Part shown: one piece after another, positions 23,499-37,600 of the stretch
Numbering within the stretch: position 1 is the stretch's first letter
Layout of the letters: each line of letters opens with the position of its first letter
From: Patellaria atrata CBS 101060
Taxonomy: Eukaryota > Ascomycota > Dothideomycetes > Patellariales > Patellariaceae
DNA: 64,000 nt
Assembly (NCBI GenBank): GCA_010093705.1
Contig: MU006089.1
Span: 11,099-75,098, forward strand
Direction: 5' to 3'
Position numbers and translations under genes: made by a program
Notes under the pieces: generated by a model
Told to the model about the DNA's origin: nothing
Databases searched by the model: none
What the model saw: the letters and a program-made list of their open reading frames with translations, nothing else

Positions 23499-26400
23499 AT
23501 GACCATGATCGGTCATTTATCTCAGCAGACGCAGGTTCAGCCAGGTATCATAGGTCAACCTGCTTCTCACCACTATTTCAGCTCTCTACCAGCTTCACCG
23601 CAACATGAATTTCCCCCGGATGATATGAACAGTCTCGTAGCACCGCAAAAACGGCGCAATGTAGCTCAACAATATGCTCTTCCTCTCCAATGCACAAACT
23701 CGCACCCGCTCCAAGGGTCACTAAAGGAAAGCTCTGGGAACAATGAAAAGCAAGGTGAACATACGTTGCGGCGGAAAACCCCGAATGGCGTATTGGCTGC
23801 AGCCTACGATAGCACTTTAGTAGACCAGATCGATAGGCCTCATGCTGATAAACACATCATTCTTCCAGTCACTAATGCGACGAAGGCGTTAAAGAACGGT
23901 GTTGAAAATGGTCAGGGGATTCAACAGACGATACCCATGAGATCATCACATTATAGTTCCGAAGTTGCTCTTCAGTCTGGAGGCAGACAACAGCAAATCA
24001 GTAATTGGGGACCGGATACATATCAGGGGTATAGCGCACCAGGATTCGGATGGTCAAATACCCAGCTTCCTCAAATCCAAATTGACTCAATGTTGAACCA
24101 GCTGCCGTATCAGCCGCAATTGCAATATCAGCAAAATGGACAGCAATACTTTCCAGTTCTCCAACCGTCTTTACAGACTCCCTTAGGTCCCACAATATCG
24201 AATGATCAGGGTCCCTATGGCCCTTATTGGCCAAATGGCACCTACATCCCCTATAAACCTGCAGCAATAAGAGATCCGCGGTATAATCATGATCTGACTG
24301 ACTATAGCTGGCAAAATTACAGCGGTAGTTATGGTGTCAATCCTAGTAGAGATTGGCAACTTTTCAATCACAGTATCTCCGCATCGCCCTCTAATTTCCA
24401 AACTCCGGATCCAGGCTTCACAGACACTTCTTTCCTACAGCAGTCAGCCAATCTCCGTTCTCACCGTTCTTCATTTGACCCTACTCTATCTCAAATCCCG
24501 GGACCTTCACCCTCATATCTTGTATCCCATCAGCAAGCACTAGATATAGCTCCACATCAATTCTCTCCAAATTACACTCTTCAACAGGCAACCCAGCAGT
24601 TGAATAACTCAGGACATTCCACCCCTTCGGGACATACCACACCCCTAGCTAGTTCTTTAACAGAATTTGGGGCTCAGTCTGAGAATGCTCAGCTTAGGGA
24701 AAGAGTGTCCAACTGGGCCCATGCAATCTACATTGATCTTCTAACTTACATACACAAGACTCGAAAGCATGCATCTCGTAACGGTACAAGTCATACTCAT
24801 CCTCCTCGGCCCAATATTTTTCCTAAACCACCACGGCAACCCGGGTCTAATTTCTCTAACCTTTCTTTATCCCGTCGAGCATCAGATAGCGCCACCTATA
24901 ATCAATCAAAAATCACACCAATTAATAGTAATCTCAGTTCAACATCAAACTATTCACATAGACCTTTCTATCCTAGTGGTTTGTCATCCGCGCAATCTTC
25001 AGCCTCTCCAAATACCTCCACGAATCCCTTTTATCGCCAACCTACTCAGTTGGATGAAAGGATAAGGACGTTGCGTAGATCATCAGGGACATCTATATCT
25101 CCCTTGATGAATTCAATGAATCAAGAGATCTCACCCACGAATCAAGCCTTAGCTGCAATCGATGCTATCACTACAATCTGCGTGGATTGCAATTGGAAAT
25201 GGATCGATGGTGTGCTTGTCGGCGGTTGCTTGGCTTATGCCCTTGGTGATTATCAAAAAGCACTCAATTGGTACTCGAAGATTCTGAATGACGATCCTAA
25301 GTATTTCACACCTCCCCTAATATGGCTGTATGAAAATCTAACGTCTTCCCAGTCATGTTGAAGCAATTTCCAATCTCGCAGCTACATTACTAGCTTTGAA
25401 TCGACGACAAGAAGCGGAAGAGCATTGGCTACGTGCAGTGAAACTCCGTCCAAGTTATTTTGAAGCGGTCGAGCATTTAATTGGACTCTTGTGTAGCTCT
25501 CAACGTGGAAAGGAAGCTGTGGCAGTCATTGAATTTGTTGAGAGGTCCCTTCTTTACATCAATCCGAACGACTCTCTACGTAATCTTGATGGTCACAGTG
25601 AAAATTCCGACTCCACCGGGCGATCTCCCAGCTCGTCTGAGACCTCCGACAAAGCTTTCTTCGACTTCGACGGCGAAAACGACGGTATCCCGAAGGATAT
25701 TCGCAATTATCCAGGAGCGGATCAACCAGGTTTTAGCTCCAGTGGCTATGCTATTCCTGGATCTGAGAATGGGCGCATGTTGGCTCTTGTCCATGCTAAG
25801 GGTAACATGCTATATGCTTTGGGAAATAATGCAGCAGCTGCTAAAGCATTCGAAAATGGCGTTTTGATTGCGGTTGGTCGTCGTGTCCAAGGAATTGGCG
25901 GGTTGATCAAACGGATTCTACAAGCATTTTCGATCGACGATATCGAGCTTCCAGGCACTGCAACTTCGAGATCACCACACGATCCCATTCTACTACCTCC
26001 GAGCTCAGCACTACAAACTGCTCGTCTATGCTTCAAAAATAATGGAGAGCTCCCAGGTTTACGAGACGTTCCTGATGATGGTATGGCGCGTAAGGCAGCA
26101 ATTTCAACTACAAGTAACTCGCTCCTTTCCCTTGCAAAGATATTTCAAGATGGTATGTCAACAAATTCACCCAAGGCGAATTCATATCAGACTTCGTATG
26201 GAGTGCGAGAAATACTCGCATTATACTATTTGTCTCTATCACTTCAACCGAGCCCCTCCACTGCAAATAACGTTGGTATCCTTCTCGCAAGCGTTCAACA
26301 AACCATGAGTCCAAAGCAAATTGCCATTGCAGGCGACAATCACCAGACAATGATTCCAGGAGTTGTCCCAGGCAGTGGAATTGCCCTCGCACTAGCATAC

Positions 26401-28691
26401 TATAATTATGGTCTCAATTTAGATTCGAGGCATGCCCATTTATTTACTAACCTTGGTAGCCTACTGAAGGATATTGGGCAACTATCCGCTGCTATAAAGA
26501 TGTACGAACAAGCTGTGGCCTGCGACGGTAACTTCGACATAGCACTTGCCAATCTCGCCAACGCAGTGAAAGATCAAGGAAGAATTGCCGACGCTATAGG
26601 CTACTATAAACGTGCCGTCCATGCCAGTCCGGATTTTGCGGAGGCTGTATGTGGTCTTGCAAATGCTTTGAACTCGGTCTGCGGCTGGCAAGGTAGAGGC
26701 GGCATCGTTGCGGACGGCGGCAAGCGTGATCGCTGGCATGTTGGAGAAGACGGACTCTTACTCGATGCGACCCTTCGTGGTGCTAGCAGTGGCGGTTGGA
26801 TCAAACGTGTTGTCGATCTCGTAGAGAGGCAACTGGCAGATGGCGAAGACTGGGGTCGTGGCATGATCGATAAATCTTACGTGGACTACATCTTCAAACA
26901 ACTCTCGTTGTTCAACAGCTCCAGTCAAGATGCAATACACATGCGGGAAAATGGAGCACGAACTATGACAAAGTGGATGGGCCAGAAATGGGAAGGTCAT
27001 AGACTGGTGAGATTGGTTGAGCGTGCTATCAGAAGACTCGGTTGGCATTGGTATCAAGACAAATACGTCAATCCAAAGCTGCGATCGATATCGATGTACA
27101 GCCGACCTCATCTTCCGACGGCTCTTACGGTTCCTACGGCTCCTACCGTACTACCATTTCATACATTCACTTCCCCGATGTCTGCAAAGCAAATTCGTCT
27201 TATCTCACAAAGGAATGGCCTCCGCATATCGTGCTCAGCTTTGAAGGCACTGTGGTTGCCACCGACCGTATATCCGCCACCCCCGCCACCCAATCCTTAT
27301 CTAAAAGTTGGATATGTTTCTTCAGACTTCAACAACCATCCGTTAGCGCACTTGATGCAATCCGTCTTCGGCTTACACAACTCATCTCGCGTTAGTGCTT
27401 ATTGTTACGCAACCACAGCAAGTGACAACTCAGTACACCGCCAACAGATTGAAACTGAAGCACCTGTCTTCTATGATGCCAGTGCTTGGTCTGTGGAAAA
27501 GCTTGTGGGTCAAATCGTGAAAGATGGTATTCATATTCTCGTCAATCTCAATGGATACACTCGAGGTGCGAGGAACGAGGTTTTTGCTGCTCGCCCTTCA
27601 CCCATCCAGATGTCTTTCATGGGCTTCGCTGGCACACTAGGTGCTGAATGGTGCGATTACCTTCTCGCAGATGATACTGCGGTTCCTCCTGACACCTTAC
27701 GACCTTGGAGAAGGAATATTGACCTTGAGGATCAACTCGTGGATGAAAATTCCGGCGGTAATAACGAAGATTGGGTCTATGGAGAGAATATCATCTTTTG
27801 CCGGGATACATTCTTTTGCTGCGACCATAGGCAAAGTGCGCCGGATTCACAAGAACCCAAGATCACGTGGGAGGAGGAGCAGGTTCGACGGTGGAATATG
27901 CGGAAAGAAATCTTCCCCAACCTTCCTGATGATGTGATCATTCTTGCTAACTTCAATCAGCTATATAAGGTGAGTTGCTACTTTCATCTTAATCACATGC
28001 CGTTAAGTTGCTAGAGAGTTTTGATGCTAACGTTTTATTCCAGATCGAACCCACGACCTTCCGCACTTGGCTTCGCATCCTAGACCGCATTCCCAAAGCC
28101 GTCCTCTGGCTCCTCCGCTTCCCCGACCTCGGCGAAACGAATCTCAAGCAGATCGCTCGTGCCTGGGCATCCGATGAAGTTGCCTCTCGCATCCTCTTTA
28201 CCGACGTTGCCCCCAAGCACCAACATATCTCCCGCGCCCGCATTTGCGACCTCTTCCTCGATACTCCGGAGTGCAATGCTCATACTACCGCCGCTGATGT
28301 GCTTTGGTCAGGTACTCCGTTGCTGACTCTTCCGAGGTACAAATATAAGATGTGCTCGAGGATGGCGGCGAGTATCCTCAAGGGCGCACTGCCGAAGGGT
28401 GAAGACGGGGATAGGGCGAGGGAGGAGTTGGTTGCGGGGAGTGAGGAGGAGTATGAGGAACGCGCTGTTAGGTTGGGAAGGAATTGCGTTTATAGAAACG
28501 GCAGGGCAACTGGGAGGCTGAGTGAGTTGAGAAGACTGATTTTCGAGGGGAGATGGACGTCTCCATTGTTCGATACGAGGAGATGGGTTAGAGATTTGGA
28601 GGATTCTTATGAGATTGCGTGGAGCAGGTGGGTTCGAGGCGAGGGTGGGGATATATGGTTGGAGCAGGAGAGACCATCCAAGAAAAAGTAG
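23499..28691 (+). CDS. UDP-GlcNAc:protein O-GlcNAc transferase (GT41, TPR-containing)
   Basis: Transfers GlcNAc to Ser/Thr of nuclear and cytosolic proteins; in filamentous fungi the targets are little known. Exons 23499-25300, 25353-27969 and 28044-28691 (introns 52 and 74 bp) give 1688 aa. Residues ~1-560 are Gln/Pro/Ser/Tyr-rich and probably disordered. TPR helices begin near 570 (ALGDYQKALNWYSKIL, running across the first junction into NHVEAISNLAATLLALNRR) and return near 980-1050 (LFTNLGSLLKDIGQLSAAI, LANLANAVKDQGRIADAI). The catalytic part starts near 1250 with YVSSDFNNHPLAHLMQ, whose His aligns with the GT41 active-site histidine. It continues with ANFNQLYKIEPTTFRTW across the second junction and the UDP-binding DTPECNAHTTAADVLWSGTP near 1546. 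The start ATG is the first in frame; an upstream exon is not excluded. Confidence 0.92.
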
Positions 28692-31600
28692 ATATATTGG
28701 CGTAGGTGGGTTTGTGGTGTGATTTGTCGGTATATGGAAGGCGTACGATGGAGTACGTACCTAAGATATAGAAGTCTGAGGAGCGAGCGGTAATCAGGAG
28801 CTGTTTTGCATCGCGAACGACGTTTCTTTCCGTCAAATTCCTGGACATCTTCAAGGAAGTTTTCAAATATCTTGTTAGGGATTACAGGGTCATGTGAATG
28901 GAGGTTATCGGTTGGCTTTTTTCTATGTTGCGAATTAAACAGCGCAAATATGTTTGGATATCTGAATCAGGCATTTGAGCAGGATTTTTCCCCTTAGAGG
29001 CATATGGGACGGTCGCTTTTTTTCACCTTCTGGTGAGATGTACTTCCCTTTGGACCTATCTCCATTTCCTTTTCTCTTTCGTCTTTACTTTTTCGTCTAT
29101 GCGGACGCGCGATATATCCTCTCGCTTGTTTTTTTTCTTTCCGTCTCTTTTCAGGGGTCAAAGGGTATATTTAAAATGGATGAATACACTACGGGATATT
29201 TGGCTAAGGGCGTGATAGTTTGTGGGAGGGGAGATAGATATATATTCCCTATGCAATTACCTAAGTCTTGTCCCCTGAAGTGGGGCCGCTGGATAAGGTG
29301 GTCTCTAATTCCCTCTTCGATTCGTTTTCGTAGACTATAACGGCCTGTCCTTGTGGGAGATAGATTTGTGATGGAAGTCGGAAGTCCCCTAACCTTCGGG
29401 ATCTTGCTTAAGCTCTCGCTATCTTTAGTTTTTGCACCGTAAGACGTTTTTGGGCCATGGGGTTCTTCTTAGAAGATACGTGGAAGAGGGGAGAGGGCCA
29501 GAAAGCGGTTAGGGGCTGTGTTGGAGTTGTGGGGTCGAAGGGAAGAAGAATATTTCGGTCAATTGTGAAGAGGGAAATCTCCCAGATGAAAAACGGAAAA
29601 CCACAAGTCAACATCAAGAAGACAAGATCGAAACGATACTGAAGAGAAGAGCGAACGTGGTTGAACGAAATTCACCGCTGTCCGAAGAGGGATCAGCTGT
29701 TAGAACGGTTCGGCTGGGATCGATTTGACCAACACCTTGGCTTCCTGTTCCCACGGTGATTACTGGAGGAATATCTATGCGAGATATATTCTCTTCCTCC
29801 TTCATCTGGCTGTTGTGTCTATTGAGGTCAGGAGAGCAGTTCCGCAGATGTGAGGTGAGTACATGGGAAGAGGGAAAAGGGATATGTTGCCTTCCTCTAG
29901 CACCTCCATAGTCTGGACGGCCCTTATTGACGTGGCGTTTGGGTGTGGAGATTCCCGACTCTACGAACTTTGTCACTGTCCTCCCTGCACTTCTGCACTC
30001 ATATCGGAAGAATAGGTGTACGCGCTCCAACTCACCTCCACCTCACGTCCCATATCCAGCTTTTGCACCGGCTTTTATTCTAAGCTCGTACGTCAACTCC
30101 TTCCTTGGCAACCTATTCTTGGGGAAGGATGTATCCAACGTATGAATCAAAAGGGTCCTGGTAGCAGATAAATGGAGCATGGTATGTATTCCGTAGTCGG
30201 CGGGAGAGCGATAAGGGACAGAGTAAGATAGGTATAGAAGGGGATGAGGCAAGTGTAGAGCTCGTCGTGAGTGAGGGATGAGTTAGTGCGAAAGTATAGG
30301 GAACGGTAGATTTAGGTTAGTTCGGATGGGACGTGGATTCGCTTCAGACGTACGCGAGAAGAGGAAAGGTAGATATTGAAGTGGAGTTCATTGTGATTCT
30401 AGGATAGCGAGGCTTATCTTAAAAATATCTCGATAGTTTGCTTACCAGACAGAGAGAACTTTTACGAAAATATATGTGCTGTACAAAAGCGAACGTTGAA
30501 TCGGAATTTACGACTCGCTGTCTACCCGGTGCCGGATTGTCTCAACAGGTCCTAAACTACACCGCTCAGATTTTTGTAACAAGGTTTTCTTGATAGTATG
30601 ATAGAAGGAATGTCGAACATTGTCGGACTCTTTAATCTCTTACGCTACCCTCGTTGGCTATCTTCCCCGAACCAACACACCCGATCCACCCTGCACGCTT
30701 TTACCACCACCTTAAAAGGTAAACCCCACACGCAGCAGGAATGTATCAAGTGAATTCGGAAAGCCAACAACCAAAGCTCAGTCAAGCGAGAAGCACCCAT
30801 TTCCACCTTTCATCCACCTATCGAAAGCAAAAGACAAAGCTTGAGAGATGCGTGAAGGAGATAGTTTCACTTTTACAGACTGCTGCTCGCTTCAGTTGTG
30901 TTATTTTAAGTTTTTCTTGGAAGCTTATGACGCTTCTCGGCATGGAGCTTGTGTCGTGGTCGGATGGTGTACTGGTATGACTTGGATCGCAGTGGTATAC
31001 TCGGCGTTTAATAATCTTCATGTTTGGACTCGACCCGTAAAGGGCTGGAAATTGTTACTGCGTGACCCATATCCCGTAAGAATTGTGGAGGGCTTGGGTG
31101 GATGTGAAGTCATACTTCCTCGCATGTGTAAAATGTAGATGGGAGTATCTCCGCTTCTATAAGATATGTGGAAGGGTGCATAGAACTGCTGTATCTGTCA
31201 CCTCTTAGTTCAATTCACTATTTGTTTCGGTCATTGTGGTTCGGGGTAAGACTCAGATTTCAAAACTCTAACACTACTAAAATCTATGGCCTGCGTTATG
31301 CCCGCTGATACTGCAAGAGGTCAAAATGAAGTCGAAGTTCTGCATAGCGGTGTTCTTTTTGACGAGTATTGTCGAGTAAACTTGACTGACCTTGTATCGA
31401 ATTTGAACAGCCAAACCTACAGTCTTATTCTCATATCGTCTGCGCATAATGTGTTCCTTTGGTCTGTCACATCTCATAATTGAGATGCTATAAAGCCGTA
31501 GACCTCCAACTGTGTAATGAACCACATAGGAAACGTTGTTTCGAGGACGTTGGGTATGATCATAGTGATCTGGCACGGACTGAATGATATCCAGCGCTTG

Positions 31601-34600
31601 TGGATATATGAAGATCGAGGAGATATCGGGTATGTTGAGAGGGAGTAAGAAAACCTCTTTCCAAGTCATGGCGTCCATGGTCCTGTGTAAGCGTACCTTG
31701 AGAGTCCGACCGCATCGTACAAACTGCGGAAGTTCTGTAATTGACGAGAGCCTTTTGGCGAAGGGTACTCCATATACGTACAGATACCCTATTGCGATCA
31801 TGTAGTGCTGGACATGGCTGAAGAAGAGCTAGGCATACGGATGTGAAGAACGCAAATATATTCAGACGTTCGATTCACGAGAATATCGAGATTATGGTTG
31901 ACCATATGCGATAGAAGGTACAATAAATTATAGGACTGGACCTGAGGTGCGGCTATGCGATGGTTCAATTTGGACTGCATAACAATAAAGAGTATTTAAG
32001 GTCTCCCTGGAGAGGAACGAAGGGAAAGCTGAACAAGACAGTACGACAGAAAGGTGGCAGCAAATAGAGAGTGTAGATGATGGGGAGCCGGTTCTTCGAA
32101 CGCAGTACAAGTCCAGACGCAAAAAGGGTACACCTCAGTTGCAATACGATAGGAGAACCTAGGAGATACCTGGAGACGACGATAGTATCATGAGAGTACA
32201 ATCATGTAACGAACTATCTTCTCGTTTGTCACAGTTCGCTTTCTTTCCTCGCTGTACACTTGCTGTACACACAATGGCGTACAGGAGGATCCATCCAACC
32301 CAAACGTTCGCGACTTTGTACAGCTCGGAGCGAAAGCAATTTTCTCGTAAACCTACAGTGAGCCAGGAATGGAGTGATGAGGAAAGTCGCTTGGCTTCTA
32401 ACCGATGTCAAGGAATAATCTGGATGATTGGAAAACCGTGATTGTATACGAGGGGCGAAATGCATTGCAGAATCGCCTCCTTGTCGTCGAGAAGTACACA
32501 CAAAGAAACAAGTGGAAGCTAGACCTCCCACGCACGATGTTAACTTTACATCTCGCAGAGCTAGAATTCACGCCTAATGCACCATGATAGTAGACTTTCA
32601 CCAGCAGAAGATGGTGTGGTAGGATTGAGCGGTCAGCTTCCGACTTCCTGGCGCTGACGGATACTCCTCCGAATCGAAAGACGGAGCTATGAGAGTTCTT
32701 TCCGGATTGAAAACTGTCGAGGCAAACATGCAGCCGTGCAACCAACACATTCGAGATGTACTTTGTTGGGATAGCCCATGATTGCTTTTCGATGCCTGTA
32801 AAGTTATATGCAAAATTCGTCCCATTTGAGGAAGGTGTTTCTGGACGGTAACCGAACAGTAAACGAATGGAAGATAGCTACAACCTACTGCTGCGCTCAT
32901 TCAGCCCGCATGCATACTGATTACTGCAGGATCTGACTCTCAAAAAGGAATGCACACCTATTCCCGATGAGGACCCCAATCTGGATCATCATCGTCAATA
33001 ACGGCATCTATACCTCCGTTTCTGAACGCACTGATGCATACCATGGAAAGAAAGGGTATGTTATGACCGAAATGCCTCAAGTAGAATTGGTTGAGCGAAC
33101 AATAAAGCGACTTCCAATGAAAACGGTAGATGCTTGATGTAGGTAGATGTACATGTCAAGGGTGATTTACAAATACCTGGAAAAGGATGGGGACACTGAG
33201 GAAAGAGAACGAAAATGATTGATCGGACGGTTTAGGATCCCCTGAGACTAGAGAATTGAAAGAGACCGGTATGGAACGCTTCGTTCCGGAACGAGGCGTC
33301 GAATGGGGAAGCATCATAGCTGAGTTTTGATCATTGCCTATGGCGATCTTACCTCTCTTTAGGACTGGGCAGACGGTGAACGATCCGATCTGAATCCACA
33401 TAACCATAAAAGTCGATTCAGCGCAAGTTGAAGTTAACCGTTTTCCGTTTCTGCTTTCCGAAGTTGGAAGCACGTCGGACAGGATCTTCACAATAATAAG
33501 AATATGACAAGAATTTAGAAAAAGGATCTTCATCGCTTGTCCTAGTTCTGGAGTGATGAATTAGGATGATCCGCAATGATCCATGAGGGCCATCATATTC
33601 AGCCGTGTAGGATTAGAAAGATGATGGACACGTAAGCTGTCAATGTCAATTGCTCTAAAAGTAATAATAATCATGGTAAAAAGGAAAAGAGCTGAGATGG
33701 CTTTTCAAACGGGAAGTTTGTCGTGGTTTGTGGAGGTCTGAGAGATGGGAGAGGCGATGGTGATTTTCAAAAAAGCGAGAAGAGGTTGGAAAACGGGCGC
33801 TTGGCAAGCCATCCATAGCCATCCAAAAACGGGGCATAAGCCTGATTGGGGATAAAGACCGAGCCGGACCTTGCTGCGACTCCTGCGGCTACTTGGTGAT
33901 CATAAGCTCGTCAATCTCATAACAAACTCAACTTTATCTACCTAATAACAAGTTCTAACTTCATTTGATCAATCCCACAAGACGCTTCGTTTTGTCGATC
34001 ACGCCGTCTTTGAACCCTTTCTCTAATCCATTTTCAATCAACGTCGTCGCTCTCACCTGACGTAGATTGTACGCTGATTATGAAACAACCTTCCTCACCT
34101 CCCTTGAGATCTACAGATTCTCAAGACGTCATAGAGAGAGATGTTAGTTCTACGTTCCGAAAACCTACAGTAACCAAAACTCTCCAGTCTCCATCCATCC
34201 GTGGAATCTCGGGGTGATAGTCATGATAGAAAGAGTACTGTACGTCATTTTCGATGAGGTTGTATATTTCGACCACATTCTCCAAGTCTCCGCTGAATCC
34301 AGGCCCTTTTCATAACGGTTGATGTGCCATCTATGGATGATGGGAAAAACTGCATATGTTTGTCTTTCCCTGCTACCTGAAACGGTATCAGTAATAGACT
34401 AGGTAGAACTAGAAATCCACAAATTCGTGGATAAAAACAAAGGCCGTGTTGAGTTTGTGCTACTACCTACCTTCAAAGGAAGCTGCTTGCTTCTTTGGAT
34501 TGCCGCTTGGCCGCAAAATTACATCAATAACTTGAAAGAAGCCAGATGCAAATCCACGTCTCGTCAGTAATTCAAAACCCCTGGAGGATCACACTATGAA

Positions 34601-37600
34601 TATGCGGAATGAACTATTCTTCGTCAAGCAATAATAAGCAGTCAAGCATCAAGCTACTATGTTGAACAAATTTCCGTAGTGATTCCCAGCTGGTAGAATA
34701 GAGCCCTTGTCTCCCATCCTTTCCGTCGGGTTCAGTTACACGGAGCGCTGAAAAGCTTGCAAGATATGTTGAGCAAGGGTGTGCAAGGTACATCCATGTG
34801 ATATATATATTGATTCATTATATGGTTCGACAGACGACAAGTCGACAACTGGGATTTTCGGTAGCTGATCATTATTATTGTTAGAGTCTGGATAAAGTGA
34901 ACATACAGTAGCATTGTATTAACTTAACAAAACTACTGTAGCTAAGACGTTGCGCTATGCTTTCTACAACACTATATCGTCTGACTTTCGTTTATTTCAG
35001 TGAATCAGTGACCAGTAGTGACCAGAAAGTTGTCACCTTAGGCTCAAAGACATCTGTCCGTCACTTTAGAGTTAAACGAATTTAGCTTTAGCTTATCTTG
35101 GCTTCTGCTATAAACGGAATGGTACGTGACAAGCAGCAAAGATCGGTCATATATCATTGGATTATAAGAGGACGGCTAGGAAGATCGCTCACTTAACTTG
35201 CAGTAATATTGGTGTAAGAAGCGAAATTCATTTCGATGGTGCAAAAGCCATCGAATGAGTTACGAAATAGGTGGAAAGCGCCAACGACTCGCGCCAATCT
35301 ATGGTTGGCAAATCAAAGAGCCCGCGTGACAAGTTACAATTCCTACTGACGCCGGAATATGTACATTTACCACAATCACCGCGTTAAGACGGACTTAAAA
35401 GGTGAGAATTCTGGGAACTTCCGGTGCTATGATTCAACAGCCTCCTGTACAGGATTATTGTAATAATAATGTGAGTGCGGCGCAGTATTTTTCTGTAGAG
35501 CCTCTTTGCGGCCAAGTGTGATACTTGTTAGCCCTGCGCCCGAAATGCCCTCCACACATCGGATTAAAATCTCTTTTGCTGTGAACGGAGGGCGTGCAAA
35601 GGGGTCCAAGCGTCCGGAAACTCCACCTCCTTAAGACTTTGTTGTGATGGATACGGAGTACACCAGCGGAAAAGAGCCTGAACATAGCACCGACGCACGA
35701 CATGAGCCATGCTTCCTATAGAACGCTTCACCGTTATGGCCACGCTCGTGGGATAGACGTAAAATGAGGTACCACATGTGCTCCCATCCTACGCGTCTGA
35801 CTAGCAAAGTCCGAGGCCAATTGTTTTGTTGGGAACGCACAAAACAAAGACCAAGAAATCTGACGGTGGATAAAGCGCTCCAAAAGACTCCAATTTCCGG
35901 CCTCGACGTAATACAGATCTAGGAACCATGACGATGCGGAAAACATGGCGGGAACATGATACCGTCCCGTCAAAGTAGAGTTTCCAGCTCCCTGGTTCTC
36001 GTCTGGGAAAAGTAATAATAATACGCTTGTCCCCGTTGTGTGCATCTAAGATCCGACCGGCAAGGGAAGGCAAGGAAAAGATCCTGACATTCTGTTTAAG
36101 TTTGAAAGCAATACAGGCTGCTAATATATTATTGAAAGTTATATTGGGCCCTGTTGCGTGTCAAGGATGCTTACCATTCCTTACAACCCTGAATCATGGT
36201 GTTAATGACCAGTGAAAGTCTGAACTGCCGACGGCCAAAAGTGCTGAGCTCACCTCATGCATAAGCAATCCATGTGAAACCACATGAGGAAACACGACAA
36301 TGAAAGGGTGATGTGAGTGGGGTAATCCAAACCGCGGCTTAATATGGGACTAACCGCTCAGGAGGGATAGGTTCACCAGGTTTACACCAAGGATCGACCG
36401 TGGCGGCCGTTGGTGAAGCTGAAAGCGCTTTTAACTAGACGAAAGGGTGCTCGAATTGCTTACTGAGCGGGGACTTTTTCTTACCCGGTCGAGCTGGATC
36501 TCTCCTCAAGTTGGTCTGGTGCAGCAGTACCTTCACCGTTTTGGGATTGCAGAGGGTGCGAGCTCGTCTCGTTATCGAGTTTCTGCAGAATTGCACCGGG
36601 CGCACGACCGTCATGATAGAGCGCAAGTAGTAGTTCTGGTTAACGGAACTTGACGCTGGAAGAAAGTTGGCAGACCGGTGCACGCCGGTAAAAGGTCTGA
36701 CTCGATCATTGCGCAAGACGACGGGACTTTTCGTTAAGAGTTCAAGAGAGCGTAAGGGCGGCAAACAAGGGAGAGCGAGCCGTCCCTTGCTAGATCAAAC
36801 GGCTTGCCGAATAGCTGGAACGAGGCCTTTCTCGTATTAGGAATTTCAAACGAGTGTGCAGCTTGGCATAGAATCCCTCGTCCTCATCAAGGGGCTTGCT
36901 TTGTGCTGCCACTTGCCCATGTTGGCGGGAAACTGAAGCGCTTGAGAATATCCCCAGATATCAGCCACAGCTACACACAGCTACACACAGCGCCGTCACT
37001 TGTCAAGGTCCACGCCTCGGGATCGCCGTATCAGTAAGTCTAATTCTTTTTGTCTTGAAATCTCGAACTGCATCACCACACCATAAACCTCCTTTACACT
37101 CACAGTACCTAGTATGTGCCTCACTGCCTCGGGCCTCCTGCACACATCTCACCATGCCATGTGTCTCTCCAGGATCTTTTGTATTTTGCCTGTTCTCTGT
37201 AAGCGATGGTGATATGTCAAGCACTTTTTACTTTACTTCAAACCCTACCCATCACATCTTTCACCCCACGAAATGCTAAAAATACGCATAGGCAATATAT
37301 GCCCTTAATGTCTTTCCGTCTATTAACATCCACATACAGCAGCTGTGAGACGACCGTTCCGACTATGCATCCCCGATAACAACTGCTGGGTCTGGGAAGC
37401 GTCTAAGGGTTAGACCGGCGGTTCCCCTCATTCGAGGATCTCCGTCACGCAGATCAGAGATAAGTTGAAGATTTTGTGGGAAGTAGTGGACAAGGAACTA
37501 GGTACTTGACTTCTTTGCACAAGTAGTCGTAACATACAATAGATAATTAGTACCGTAGTACCGTACTTGTAGGAGGTACAGCACACCTTTGTGCGGACTC

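Noticed and set aside
28975-29340. 121-codon frame just after OGT
   Set aside because: Phe/Leu-rich translation of T-rich 3' DNA, with no domain and no upstream exon.
33156-33533. 125-codon minus-strand frame starting with a hydrophobic stretch, as a possible small secreted protein
   Set aside because: The leader is only weakly signal-like, the cysteine pattern is sparse and the rest lacks structure; not enough to call.
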